From positions 124,001 through 188,000 of the forward strand of contig NZ_SMDQ01000001.1 of the NCBI RefSeq assembly GCF_012911975.1: 64,000 bases of DNA, written 5' to 3'. The notes under the pieces are model-generated. The model ran no database searches, was not told where the DNA came from, and saw only the letters and a program-made list of their open reading frames with translations. This stretch comes from Nodosilinea sp. P-1105 (GTDB lineage Bacteria > Cyanobacteriota > Cyanobacteriia > Phormidesmidales > Phormidesmidaceae). This document shows, piece after piece, positions 8,810-17,856 of the stretch. The position numbers were made by a program, and so were the translations under genes. The first letter of the stretch is position 1. Every line of letters starts with the position of its first letter.

Positions 8810-8909
8810 CCGTTAGCCAGCAAAGCTCCCAGGGGTATTGGTCCACTGGCAAAACCTTGGGAGTCATCTCAGTCAGGAACCTGGAATCTAGGTCGAATGT
8901 ACTGATACG

Positions 8910-9491
8910 CTAAGACTTATGGGGTTGAGGCTGAATCGATGCCAAATCCTCCCGAAATTCAAACACGCCCGATCGCCAATCAAAGAAGTCTGGGGCTCGA
9001 CGGGTTAAATAGCGCACCAGAAACAACGGCACCAAAAACACAAAGCAGACCGGAAGCTGATTGCGAAACTTATCCCGCTGCTGGTTGAGGTTGCGGAGAA
9101 TGGGCGGTACTCCTTTCCAGCTATAGCCTCGACTTTCTGCAGCTGTCCAACCACTTTGTCGTTTGGTTTCTTCATAGTCCAACAGCGAATGTTCTAGTCC
9201 TTGGACAAATACCACATCGGCAGGATGTTCAGCCAGGAAGCTCTCTGCTCGGCTAAAGAAATCGCCTTCTGGCAATGGTTCAGTTAAGGTCAACACGTCA
9301 CAATGCTTGCGGGGTAAGTCACGGGTCAAATCCTTGATCAACCGATTGCCCCGATCAGGTGAACAGCGCACAAAAATAATGCCGAATCCCTGCTGTCGCC
9401 GCACCGCTCGTAACAGGGCCTGGTACTCTTGGTCGGCGTCGTAGTCAGGTAAGTCCGATAAATCGAGATGCTCTAGGGGATCTAACACCAT
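8910..9491 (-). CDS. Partner protein of P-loop ATPase, probably shortened
   Basis: A 193-residue protein starting 3 bp after the ATPase stop codon. It reads like the N-terminal domain of cyanobacterial tetratricopeptide-repeat proteins encoded next to such ATPases: LPDYDADQEYQALLRA, GFGIIFVRCSP, DVVFVQGLEHS, WKGVPPILRNLNQQRDKFR, VCFVFLVPLFL and RRAPDFFDWRSGVFEF. In those proteins, as I recall them, a long TPR region follows; here the frame stops about 17 residues after the DWRSGVFEF block and nothing TPR-like lies downstream. The fold resembles a degenerate P-loop NTPase. It is either a short natural form or a truncated relic matching the broken ATPase upstream. Confidence 0.6.
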   Translation of the reverse strand: MVLDPLEHLDLSDLPDYDADQEYQALLRAVRRQQGFGIIFVRCSPDRGNRLIKDLTRDLPRKHCDVLTLTEPLPEGDFFSRAESFLAEHPADVVFVQGLEHSLLDYEETKRQSGWTAAESRGYSWKGVPPILRNLNQQRDKFRNQLPVCFVFLVPLFLVRYLTRRAPDFFDWRSGVFEFREDLASIQPQPHKS

Positions 9492-9494
9492 GAC

Positions 9495-10873
9495 CTAGCC
9501 CTCCTGGAGAGATGACTGATAGCGCTCGACGGCTCGCTCAAACGCCTCGATTTTACGAATTAAAGGATGTACATCATGCCAACGCACAGTGCGGAAATCG
9601 TCATCGCTCTCTTCGACGGTGCGATATTCTAACACACAACGGTTAAACAACAGACCCCGATAGTCATCATCGTTAGGAATCCGCTTAGTTTGGGCCACTT
9701 CCGCTAATTTGTCCCAGTCCACCTCGTCCACTGTATTGCGATAGTCATCCCGCCCTTTGGCCATGGCGCGTAGCATGGCTGGTCGTCGAATCGGCAGTTG
9801 GTCGGTCCAGTTCAAGGCCGTTTGCACCAACTGCATCAGCTCTCGCATGTGACCACCACTGATTAAGCACAAGCTATCCAACACCGCTTCACTTTCAAAT
9901 ACCTCTGGCACCAGGGCCATAGCTGTGAACTCCCCTATCCGTTGCTGAATCAATTGCTTCATCGTGGCTAGGCCTGGTGGATAGATAGCTCCATCCTGCG
10001 ATCGCACCATCACCATTGGCAGCACATGGCAATTGCCATAGTTATCCCGCAATTGAGAGGCTCGATTGGAATAGACCAGAGAAATCGGCACCGTGTAGAT
10101 TACATTGCAGGCTAACCGACACATTTGACTGCTGTGGTCAATAAAAATCTCGTCGTGGTTATTCTTGCCATTTTCACGGGGAATCAGCCCAATGCGATCC
10201 AAATTATCGGCAATAATCACCAGTTCCTGGGCGTGTAGATTTCGCTGAGCCTCACCAATAAATTCATTCAGCGCCTCAATCAGGGATACAGAGTGAATAT
10301 CCACCTGATCGCGAATTCTCTGGCGCGTACTCGGTACCTGACGCAGGGTCGCCGTTAGTTTGGCAAATTGGGCAATCTGCCCATCGACTTGTAATTTGTC
10401 GAACTCCACCTCCGTCAGAGCTAGATCTTTCAGCGATTGCCAGCGAGACCTCAGCCAGTTCACCAGCGGTCCTGGATCGGCTTCTTTTTTCAACGACTCT
10501 AATAGATGACGGGTACAGGACAGCAAAATATCGGTGTACTGCACGTCCATATCATCCAGGTCATCGGTGGCTTCAAAATAGACGACCTTGCACTGTTCTC
10601 GTTCTAGATACTGGCGCAGTCGACGTAACTCTGTGGATTTGCCTACCCTCGGTGCCCGGTATAGAGCTGATATGTCGGCTGATCCGAGAGGACAATATTT
10701 TTGCCCACCTCATTGATGATGTTCTCCTGTCCGCGCACATCATGGCAGGTGACATAGAAAGGGCTATCTGGCTCCAACGGGCGCTTGGGGTCGAAGGCGT
10801 TATAAATTTGGACAAGAAGATCTTCGCTCACAGCAGCATGGTTCAATAGCGTGCAGACACCGATTACCGCCAT
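9495..10873 (-). pseudogene. P-loop ATPase with frameshift in Walker A motif
   Basis: Two overlapping frames make one ATPase. The first (ATG at 10873) reads MAVIGVCTLLNHAAVSEDLL...QLYTGHRG and hits TAG at about 10643. The second continues VGKSTELRRLRQYLE into a frame that runs to 9495. One extra G in the GAGGGTAGG stretch near 10646-10650 would restore GHRGVGKST, the Walker A loop, and a protein of about 459 residues. LVIIADNLDRI around 10210-10240 is the Walker B-like strand. Either the gene is a recent pseudogene, the homopolymer is phase-variable, or this is an assembly error. The downstream partner follows at 3 bp. Similar two-gene units occur in many cyanobacteria; a role in defence or stress signalling is only a guess. 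Confidence 0.75.
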
Positions 10874-11068
10874 TTTAAGGGATGAGTCCAGTCAGTGAGT
10901 AGCCAGATTACGCGCAACCAGCTGCTACCACTGTCGAGGCTGAGGATCTTATGAACGCTTTTTATCAAGAGAACGTCCTGACCCCGAACTCACGTTAGAA
11001 CACTCTGAATTTTCCCAATCCTTGTCACAGCTATTTTCCCAGTTTATCCTTTTGCCTTCTGCCTTTTG

Positions 11069-11932
11069 CTATATCCGCATACTCAAATCGAGCCAGGGGG
11101 AGCGGGTGATGGGGGCACTGCTGGAAATATAGTCCACCCCGGTCAGGGCGATGGGGCGCAGGGTGTCTAGGGTAACGTTGCCCGAGGCTTCAATTTTGAT
11201 TTTGGGGTTGCCCTGGCGAATCCGCTGCACTGCTTGCCCCAGGGTATCCAAATCCATGTTATCCAGCATAATGATGTCTATCCCGCAGGCCACGGCCTCT
11301 GCCACCTGCGCCAGGGTGGTGGTTTCCACCTCGATCGCCAGGGGGTAGGGCACGTTCTGGCGCACCTGGGCGACGGCGGCCTGGATGCCCCCTGCTACGG
11401 CGATGTGGTTGTCTTTGAGCATGATCGCATCGTCCAGGCCCAGGCGGTGGTTTAGGGCACCCCCCACCCGGACGGCGTACTTTTCGAGCTGGCGCAGGCC
11501 AGGGGTAGTTTTGCGGGTATCCACCAGCTGGGCCGGTAAATCCGCGATCGCATCGACATAGTTCCGGGTGGCCGTGGCAATGCCGCTCAGGGCCATGGCC
11601 AGGTTGAGGGCAACCCGCTCCCCCATCAATAGGGCGTTCAGCGGGCCAGTCAGGTGGGCGATCGCGGTGCCAGCGGGGCAGGGGGTACCTTCGGCCACCT
11701 GAGCTTCAAACTCAATGGTGGCATCCAGCAGCTGAAATACCCGGGCCGCGATCGGTAAGCCGGCAATCACCCCAGGGGCTTTGGCCACCCACACCGCTTT
11801 ACCGGGTTTTTGGGCCATGGCCCCGAGGCCAAGGGTGCTCCAGTCCCCTCGACCCAAGTCTTCCTGTAGCCAGGTTTGGAGGTGGGGGTCGAGGGCGATC
11901 GCCGGAATCGGTAAGGGTAAAGGCAGAAACAT
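11069..11932 (-). CDS. nadC: Nicotinate-nucleotide pyrophosphorylase (carboxylating)
   Basis: A 287-residue quinolinate phosphoribosyltransferase, the third step of de novo NAD synthesis, which converts quinolinate and PRPP to nicotinate mononucleotide and CO2. The family motifs are EDLGRGDWST near the N-terminus, ERVALNLAMALSGIATATR, DTRKTTPGLRQLEKYAVRVGG, NHRLGLDDAIMLKDNH, EVETTTLAQ, IMLDNMD and EASGNVTLDT. The ATG at 11932 is preferred to a GTG three codons earlier. It is monocistronic as far as can be seen; a family 2 repeat sits in its upstream region at 11955-12023. Confidence 0.96.
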   Translation of the reverse strand: MFLPLPLPIPAIALDPHLQTWLQEDLGRGDWSTLGLGAMAQKPGKAVWVAKAPGVIAGLPIAARVFQLLDATIEFEAQVAEGTPCPAGTAIAHLTGPLNALLMGERVALNLAMALSGIATATRNYVDAIADLPAQLVDTRKTTPGLRQLEKYAVRVGGALNHRLGLDDAIMLKDNHIAVAGGIQAAVAQVRQNVPYPLAIEVETTTLAQVAEAVACGIDIIMLDNMDLDTLGQAVQRIRQGNPKIKIEASGNVTLDTLRPIALTGVDYISSSAPITRSPWLDLSMRI

Positions 11933-11954
11933 CGATAGCACTACACGCAGATTT

Positions 11955-12023
11955 ATACCAAGTCCAGCTCAGGATCTGGCGTTTTCCCACAGGTAGAACG
12001 CCAGGTCTGGACTTGGATTTGAT
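11955..12023. repeat. Dispersed inverted repeat, family 2, copy A
   Basis: A unit of about 69 bp with imperfectly complementary ends: CCAAGTCCAGCTCAGGATCT on the left and CCAGGTCTGGACTTGG on the right around a CCCACAGG centre. The reverse complement of 22551-22621 matches it closely. Weaker copies are at 21288-21356 and 37158-37218. It lies between nadC and the cysteine hydrolase gene. Confidence 0.8.
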
Positions 12024-12077
12024 TTAGTTTAGAGGAATTCTAAATCCATTAACACTGCCGTTTGTTTCCGGCATCCG

Positions 12078-12773
12078 TCAGCTGGTGGTGGTGGATAGAG
12101 GACTTGCCCCTAATCCGGCCAACACCTGGTCGGCAGTGGCCGTCCAACCGACCGTCCCTCCCTGGGCCCGCACCATCGCCAGGGTAGCCTGCTTAAACTC
12201 TGGGACATAGCTCTCGGTGGCATCGTCCACCAGCAGGCACTCATAGCCGCGATCGTTAGCGTCCCGCATGGTGGTCTGCACACAGACCTCAGTGGTCACC
12301 CCTGCCAGAATCAGGTGGCTGATGTCGTAGGTTTGCAACAAAAACCCCAAGTGGGTGTTGTAGAACGCCCCCTTGCCTGGCTTCGTAATCACCGTTTCCT
12401 GCGGTAAAGGAGCCAGTTCAGGAATAATGGCGCTGCCTGGCTCCCCCAGCACTAACATTCGCCCCATGGGGCCGCGATCGCCGATAGTGAGATCCCTTCG
12501 GCCCCGCTGCAACTTAGCCGGGGGACAGTCCGCCAGATTGGGACGGTGCCCTTCTACGGTTTGAAAAATCGTTAGCCCCTGCTGTCGAAACGCTTGCTGC
12601 AACCGCTGCACCGTTGGCACAATCGTCCGCAGGCGCGATACGTCATGGCCCAGGGCATCGCCAAAGCCACCCGGGTCTAAAAAATCCCGCTGCATATCCA
12701 TGATCACCAGGGCCAGCTTCGACGAATCCGGCACCACATAGGGATACGGTTGAGCCTGGATTGTTACCAACAT
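12078..12773 (-). CDS. Isochorismatase-family cysteine hydrolase
   Basis: A 231-residue cytosolic hydrolase. The catalytic Asp is in VIMDMQRDF (D26), a Lys is in the ITKPGKGAFYNTHL block (about K131-K134), and the nucleophile Cys is in AGVTTEVCVQTTMRDA (C164), with the family's cis-peptide Val-Thr before it. The DPGGFGDALGHD segment and the C-terminal DATESYVPEFKQATLAM resemble enzymes that hydrolyse small amides such as biuret or ureidoacrylate, but the exact substrate cannot be assigned. The ATG at 12773 is chosen over a TTG two codons upstream. It stands alone, divergent from glgC. Confidence 0.88.
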   Translation of the reverse strand: MLVTIQAQPYPYVVPDSSKLALVIMDMQRDFLDPGGFGDALGHDVSRLRTIVPTVQRLQQAFRQQGLTIFQTVEGHRPNLADCPPAKLQRGRRDLTIGDRGPMGRMLVLGEPGSAIIPELAPLPQETVITKPGKGAFYNTHLGFLLQTYDISHLILAGVTTEVCVQTTMRDANDRGYECLLVDDATESYVPEFKQATLAMVRAQGGTVGWTATADQVLAGLGASPLSTTTS

Positions 12774-12953
12774 AAACAAATAATGTACATCTACTAAGAT
12801 CTGAGCTGGCGAGAATTTAGACGATCATACCTGGAGTAATTACCAAAATACAGGTCTAGACTGAAAACTCTGCCCATGGGTACATGCTGGTTTGCCATCA
12901 CTATTTCACCCTGACAATAAGGGCCTAGGCTAAGCAAATTAAAGGATAGTCTT

Positions 12954-14246
12954 ATGATGAAACGTGTGTTAGGAATTGTGCTGGGGGGCGGCGCTGGAAC
13001 TCGCCTTTATCCACTCACGAAAACCCGTGCCAAACCTGCGGTGCCCCTGGGCGGCAAGCATCGATTGATAGATATTCCCATCAGCAATTGTATCAACTCA
13101 GATATTCTAAAGATTTATGTACTGACTCAGTTTAATTCTGCCTCTCTGAACCAACACATAGCAAGAGCCTATGGATTTTCTGGATTTCAACAGGGTTTTG
13201 TGGATGTTCTGGCAGCCCAGCAGACCCCCGAAAATCGGGAGTGGTTTCAGGGCACAGCCGACGCCGTCAGGCAGTACCTGTGGTTGTTCAAGAGTTTAGA
13301 TGTGGATGAATATCTAATCCTCTCCGGCGACCATCTGTACCGCATGGATTATCGGGATTTTGTCCAGCACCACCGTGATAGCAATGCAGATATCACCCTG
13401 TCGGTTTTGCCGATCGATCAAACCCGAGCCTCCAGCTTTGGCTTAATGAAGATCGACCAAACTGGACGGATCATTGACTTTAGTGAAAAGCCCCAGGGGG
13501 AGGCCTTGCAGCACATGCAGGCAGACACCACGGTGTTGGGACTAAATTCCGAGGAAGCTCGGGTGAAACCCTACATTGCCTCCATGGGAATTTACCTATT
13601 CAAACGGGAGGTATTGATCAATTTACTGAGTCAGAACCCTGACCACACTGACTTTGGCAAAGAGATCATTCCTACCTCTGCTAGGTCGCTGAATGTGCAA
13701 GCCTACCTGTTTAATGACTATTGGGAAGATATTGGCACCATTGAATCTTTTTATAACGCAAATCTGGCCCTGGTCAAACAGCCAAAGCCGGCGTTTAGCT
13801 TCTATGACGAGTCTGCCCCAATTTACACACGGGCGCGCTATCTACCCCCGACCAAATATCTAGAGTGTGAGATCAGTCAGTCGATGATCAGTGAGGGCTG
13901 TGTACTTAAGGACTGTCGGATTTCTAATTCTGTGATTGGTATTCGTTCTCGAATTGAATCTGGCTGCACAATTACCAATAGCTTGATCATGGGGGCTGAT
14001 TATTACCAGTCAGGGTTTGAACAGCAGGGCCAGTGTAACCTTAACCCTGTTTCCTTAGGGATCGGGGCGGGCAGCACCATCGACAACGTCATCGTCGATA
14101 AAAATGCTCGCATCGGCTGCGATGTGCACATCGTGAATAAAGAGCGCATACAAGAGGCTGATCGAGAGGATTTGGGGTTCTGCATTCGCAGCGGCATTGT
14201 GACTGTGATGCGGGGGGCGACTATCCCCAATGGCACTGTCATTTAG
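12954..14246 (+). CDS. glgC: Glucose-1-phosphate adenylyltransferase
   Basis: A 430-residue ADP-glucose pyrophosphorylase, the regulated first step of glycogen synthesis, making ADP-glucose from glucose-1-phosphate and ATP. The N-terminal nucleotidyltransferase domain has [30 protein letters not shown] and FSEKPQGE (glucose-1-phosphate Lys). The C-terminal left-handed beta helix ends with [20 protein letters not shown], which carries the Lys/Arg activator region (3-phosphoglycerate in cyanobacteria). The length is exactly that of cyanobacterial enzymes. AAGGA lies 7 bases before the ATG at 12954. The glycogen-debranching-type gene at 60472 is the only other glycogen-related gene in the window. 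Confidence 0.97.
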   Translation: MMKRVLGIVLGGGAGTRLYPLTKTRAKPAVPLGGKHRLIDIPISNCINSDILKIYVLTQFNSASLNQHIARAYGFSGFQQGFVDVLAAQQTPENREWFQGTADAVRQYLWLFKSLDVDEYLILSGDHLYRMDYRDFVQHHRDSNADITLSVLPIDQTRASSFGLMKIDQTGRIIDFSEKPQGEALQHMQADTTVLGLNSEEARVKPYIASMGIYLFKREVLINLLSQNPDHTDFGKEIIPTSARSLNVQAYLFNDYWEDIGTIESFYNANLALVKQPKPAFSFYDESAPIYTRARYLPPTKYLECEISQSMISEGCVLKDCRISNSVIGIRSRIESGCTITNSLIMGADYYQSGFEQQGQCNLNPVSLGIGAGSTIDNVIVDKNARIGCDVHIVNKERIQEADREDLGFCIRSGIVTVMRGATIPNGTVI

Positions 14247-14340
14247 GCAAGGGGTCGAGGAAGGTTCTACGGGGTACATCAGGCTAGTGCAGCGTCAAGT
14301 CTTGAATTTAGGGTTTCCAGATGTAGAGATTTGGTGCCGC

Positions 14341-14506
14341 CAAGGTCCGAAATCCCCTCCTTTGGAGGCCTGTGCTGAGCTTGCCGAAGTAGGTAGGGGT
14401 GGGTCAAGCAAGCCCGAGGGGACCCACCCCGCCCTTTCCTGCGGAACGCTTTTCCTCGGAACGCTTCGCGAACGCGAACGGGCACCCCTCCGTGGGAGGG
14501 GATGGT
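14341..14506. repeat. Dispersed intergenic repeat, family 1, copy b
   Basis: This is the closest relative of copy a: CCCCTCCTTTGGAGGCCTG, then GAGCTTGCCGAAGTAGGTAG, GCCCGAGGGGACCCACCCCG and CGGAACGCTTTTCCTCGGAA, ending CCTCCGTGGGAGGGG. It occupies the middle of the 517-bp gap between glgC and the gene at 14764. The rest of the gap (14507-14763) shows no gene or recognisable site beyond a short AT-rich stretch that could hold the downstream promoter. Confidence 0.85.
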
Positions 14507-14763
14507 AAGTCCTGATGTGTTGAAGCAAACTCCCTGAAGATAAAAGGCTTTTGCAAACCGCTCACCCTAATTTTTAGCCTTGACAGACCACTAGCTTGTC
14601 GCGGAAGATTTGCTGAATAGTTGGTCGGGATGCATCTCGCTTAGGGTGAACGTTCCGATCACGGGTATAGGTTTTTCACGGCAGCGGACGTCGATTTGAG
14701 GCAGTATTGAGTTAAGGAGAACAAAGGTTAGCTGCTTGACCGCCAACCTTCGGGAAACAGGTA

Positions 14764-15399
14764 ATGGTACAAAGTCTGGCTATCAGTAATTTGACGTTAC
14801 CTCAGTTGGAGGAAGCCAAGCACCTCAAGCTGGCGGATGACCCAGACTTTTTTACCGAGTGGCGGCAGCAGTTGCCCGATCTCAATGATGAGGAAACACG
14901 CTACCTTGATCAGGTGCAGAGAGAGTATTTTGACCAAACCCGGAATGGGCAGATCTCTGAAGGGCTTGTCAAGCTGGTTGTCATCTCTCCACTGCTGCAT
15001 TTGGCGGGGTTTTATCGGCGACCGTTCGAAGTCAGGTTGGAGGAATCAGTACAGGTTGAAGCGACTGAGGCCAATGAGGTGTGGAGAGGGCGGATTGATG
15101 CCCTGGTGATTCAGGATTATTTTTGGGTTTTGGTGGTTGGGGCTAAGCACTCAGCATTCGGAATCGATATCGCCATTCCCCAAGCTTTGGGATACATGCT
15201 GGCAAATCCCAATCCGGATCGATTTACCTATGGACTGATCACGAACGGAAGCAGTTTTGCGTTTTTGAAGCTGGCTCAGACTCCTGATCCTGTTTACGAG
15301 ATCTCCGATGTCATGCTGTTGCTGCCGGGGCGGAATGTTCTGCACCAGGTGCTACAGGTGATGAAGGGCTTGGGAGAGCAAGTGACTAAAGAAATGTAG
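14764..15399 (+). CDS. Type I restriction HsdR-N-like nuclease-fold protein, catalytic Glu missing
   Basis: A 211-residue stand-alone relative of the HsdR N-terminal PD-(D/E)XK domain, a family common in cyanobacteria without other restriction genes. The core is WRGRIDALVIQDYFWVLVVGAKHSAFG. D112 is present and K128 is present, but the usual Glu of the E-x-K pair is Gly (G126), so cleavage activity is doubtful. The frame stays open in phase for 33 codons after the TAG at 15397-15399 up to TAA at 15499-15501, which could mean the original protein was longer. The ATG at 14764 begins MVQSLAISNLTLPQLEEAKHL, close to the family's usual start. No methylase or specificity gene is nearby. Confidence 0.78.
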   Translation: MVQSLAISNLTLPQLEEAKHLKLADDPDFFTEWRQQLPDLNDEETRYLDQVQREYFDQTRNGQISEGLVKLVVISPLLHLAGFYRRPFEVRLEESVQVEATEANEVWRGRIDALVIQDYFWVLVVGAKHSAFGIDIAIPQALGYMLANPNPDRFTYGLITNGSSFAFLKLAQTPDPVYEISDVMLLLPGRNVLHQVLQVMKGLGEQVTKEM

Positions 15400-15620
15400 G
15401 AGATTACGCCTCAGCAGCTCAGTGTGGCTGAACTCCAAGCTCTCAGGTCCATCATTGGGGGCTCAGTTAGTCGCGATCATGTTCACCATAGCGAGGCCTA
15501 AAGCTTGCCACACAAGATGTCTGCACGGGCGAGGTGCTATGGAGGTTTGTCCCCTTTGAGGGATGGCACCTGAATGGCTGTTGACTAAGGTAAAAATAAC
15601 TGTTGAAATCAGCTCAAATT

Positions 15621-15989
15621 ATGGATAAGCACAACAAGAATCCTAGCCCTAACACGTCTAACTCTGATGACATTCGCCAGCCCTTGACCCCTGAGGAAGT
15701 CTCCCCCGAGCAGCAAGCGGCCCATCGCCAGGTGCTCTATAACAGCAATCCCACCGTAAACCCTGGAGATCAGGTAAACGAAGAGAAGTCTTTGCAGGAG
15801 AAGGCTCAGCAAGTGGCGGTTAATGTCGGGGACATTGTCGGCGATCGCGTTGTGGTTCCCACCTACTTTGTGGTTGATGACCCTGAGGAAGGCAAAAAAG
15901 CTCTACACCACGTGAAAGACGCCGAGGAAATTTCCGACGTTATTCGCCAGGCCCGGGTCGATGAATCCGGCGATCGCCAGTGGTGGTAA
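15621..15989 (+). CDS. Hypothetical acidic protein
   Basis: A 122-residue soluble protein with no recognised family. The first 60 residues are polar and low in hydrophobic residues (NKNPSPNTSNSDDIRQPLTPEEV...), so probably disordered. The second half, VGDRVVVPTYFVVDDPEEGKKALHHVKDAEEI, looks folded. The ATG at 15621 is chosen over a TTG at 15603. A strong intrinsic terminator follows at 16019-16047, which supports expression as a single-gene transcript. The GCGATCGC octamer occurs inside the gene, as in neighbouring native genes. Confidence 0.72.
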   Translation: MDKHNKNPSPNTSNSDDIRQPLTPEEVSPEQQAAHRQVLYNSNPTVNPGDQVNEEKSLQEKAQQVAVNVGDIVGDRVVVPTYFVVDDPEEGKKALHHVKDAEEISDVIRQARVDESGDRQWW

Positions 15990-16018
15990 TCCATCCGTGG
16001 TCTTGCGATCGCGCATTG

Positions 16019-16047
16019 CAGGGACGGACCGAGTTCGTCCCTTTTTT
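16019..16047 (+). terminator. Rho-independent terminator
   Basis: The stem GGGACG (16021-16026) pairs with CGTCCC (16036-16041) around a 9-base loop and is followed directly by six Ts (16042-16047). It ends the transcript of the gene at 15621-15989 and overlaps the 3' end of the convergent SDR gene. Confidence 0.85.
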
Positions 16048-16957
16048 ATGGCCTAGGCTCCTGGGTCATAGTCTGCAAAACCGCCCGCAGCCCCGCCTCA
16101 ATTCCCCGGGGACGATACCCCAGCCCCAGGGCTAACCGGCTGTGGGTCGACACATCCGCCGGTCGAGCCGCTGGCATCGCCACATCCCCCTGGCGACTGG
16201 GCACAATCAACCCCGCCTCTAGCTGAAACACCGCCGCCATCTTCAGACCAAAGTCGTAGCGGCTCAGGCGCTCTGGTCCCCCCAGGTGCAGTAGCCCCGA
16301 CGCCTTTTCCAGGGCCAGCAACAGGCCCTGGGCCACATCCTCCCCATGGGCGGGGGTGCGAAACTCGTCGATGAACAACCGCAGCGGCTGTCTGGCGGCC
16401 AGGGTACGAAGGAACCCCTGCAAAAAACATTCAGCGGTGGGGGTGGCAGGGCCATACAGCAGCGGTAGCCGACAAATGACCGCCTGGGGATGCAGGCACT
16501 GAATCAGCTGTTCTGCGGCCAGCTTGTGCTGACCATAACGGTTGATCGGGTTGGGGGCACTGGTTTCATCGTAGGGCGCTCCCTGGCCATCAAACACCTG
16601 GTCCGTGGAGGTGAACACCAGGGGAATCCCCCGCTGGCCACAATAGGTAGCCAGGGTGCGAGTCGCCTCCACATTGACCGTGTAGGAGACCTCCGGCTGC
16701 TGTTCGCAGCGGTTGGGCTGGGAAAGGGCGGCGGTGTGAATCACCGCATCCGGGGCCAGGGCTTGAAGCCACGCCATCAGGGCATCAGTATCGGTGAGAT
16801 CGACCCAGTGCAGGCCCACCCCCGGCAGATCAATGGGGTGGCGGTGGTAGGTGCCCTCCACCTGCCAGGTGGCCTGGGCCAGGCGAGCCAGGGGCCAGCC
16901 CAAAAAGCCACTAACCCCGGTGATCAGTAAACGCCGTTGCCCCGATAGTTGAGTCAA
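16046..16957 (-). CDS. SDR-family NAD(P)-dependent reductase, RmlD-like
   Basis: A 303-residue extended short-chain dehydrogenase. The Rossmann motif TGVSGFLGWPLARLA lies at the N-terminus, with VIHTAALSQPNRCE and the catalytic pair in INRYGQHKLAAEQLI (YxxxK) preceded by the FTSTDQVFDG Ser/Thr. This layout resembles dTDP-4-dehydrorhamnose reductase (RmlD), which completes dTDP-rhamnose synthesis, but no rmlABC gene is nearby, so a general sugar-nucleotide reductase is a safer name. A TTG at 16957 with GGGGGGCAGG just upstream is the probable start; no ATG is available. It lies 24 bp after the DUF4058 gene and may be co-transcribed with it. Confidence 0.85.
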   Translation of the reverse strand: MTQLSGQRRLLITGVSGFLGWPLARLAQATWQVEGTYHRHPIDLPGVGLHWVDLTDTDALMAWLQALAPDAVIHTAALSQPNRCEQQPEVSYTVNVEATRTLATYCGQRGIPLVFTSTDQVFDGQGAPYDETSAPNPINRYGQHKLAAEQLIQCLHPQAVICRLPLLYGPATPTAECFLQGFLRTLAARQPLRLFIDEFRTPAHGEDVAQGLLLALEKASGLLHLGGPERLSRYDFGLKMAAVFQLEAGLIVPSRQGDVAMPAARPADVSTHSRLALGLGYRPRGIEAGLRAVLQTMTQEPRP

Positions 16958-16981
16958 CCTGCCCCCCTGCCGCTACGATCC

Positions 16982-17770
16982 CTAATGATACCCGGCCTGC
17001 TTCAGCACGTCGTCTAACCAAGCCTGGGTATCCGGAGAGAGAGCTGGGGCCGGGGGCGGCTGGGTGTAGTCAAGCCTGGCATGGTAGCGACCGCGATTAT
17101 AGACCCCATTCAACACCGACTGCAGGTCAAGCAAAATCGGCCCATGGGGTGGTTTGAGGGGGATGGGAATCGTGGGCAAAGGCGCTTGTAACCAAACACC
17201 GTACAAATCGGCCGCAGGGCGCTGGTCACTGGCACTAATCAAAATTCGATAAGGGGTGTCAGCGGTGTGGCCTCCCACCGCCATCGGCTGCCCCCCGCGC
17301 AACAGGTCTAGCTCTACCAGGTGGGTCAGGCTGCCTAGAATCTGCCTGCGCTTTGCTTCGTAGGCATTGCGCCCTGGGCCAGGGCGCTTGTTGGCCGGAG
17401 ACAGCAGCTCAATGGCCGTTACCACCGCACCGGTTTCAAGTTCGCGAATTTCTAAATAACGTTCCTTCACCGTCTCTGGTAAGGGGACCGTCACCCGCTG
17501 GGGACGAGCCTGCACCGCCACCGATGCCGTAGCGGGATTTACCCCCGTCGGCAGATCGGCAGCTTGCGCCACCACGGCGTCAGGAATGCCAATCAGCATA
17601 CTGCCATCGGTCTGACTGAGGTAGGTGCGCACCTCCACCTCGACATAGTAAGCGGAGTCTAGCAAGACCTCGATCGCATCGGCCATAGCCACCACGAATC
17701 GACTTTGGAACGATGCCCAAAAAGCAGGCTGTTCAAGATACAGATCCATACCCGGCAGCGGCGACGGCAT
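16982..17770 (-). CDS. DUF4058 family protein
   Basis: A 262-residue protein of the cyanobacteria-rich DUF4058 family, recognised by MPSPLPGMDLYLE at the N-terminus, RYLEIRELETGAVVTAIELLSPANKRPG in the middle and the LVELDLLRGGQPM segment. The ...VVTAIELLSPANK... strand plus the upstream Asp resembles the Uma2/PD-(D/E)XK nuclease core, and the family is often found near Uma2 genes, as here (divergent at 17857). No function is demonstrated. The ATG at 17770 is chosen over a preceding TTG. Confidence 0.88.
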   Translation of the reverse strand: MPSPLPGMDLYLEQPAFWASFQSRFVVAMADAIEVLLDSAYYVEVEVRTYLSQTDGSMLIGIPDAVVAQAADLPTGVNPATASVAVQARPQRVTVPLPETVKERYLEIRELETGAVVTAIELLSPANKRPGPGRNAYEAKRRQILGSLTHLVELDLLRGGQPMAVGGHTADTPYRILISASDQRPAADLYGVWLQAPLPTIPIPLKPPHGPILLDLQSVLNGVYNRGRYHARLDYTQPPPAPALSPDTQAWLDDVLKQAGYH

Positions 17771-17856
17771 CAACTTACCTCACTCTACTGTTCCTTTATT
17801 CTATGGGCATGGGGAGGTATTATAGGTCTGCAATACCACCCTCGCCAGCTTATCCC

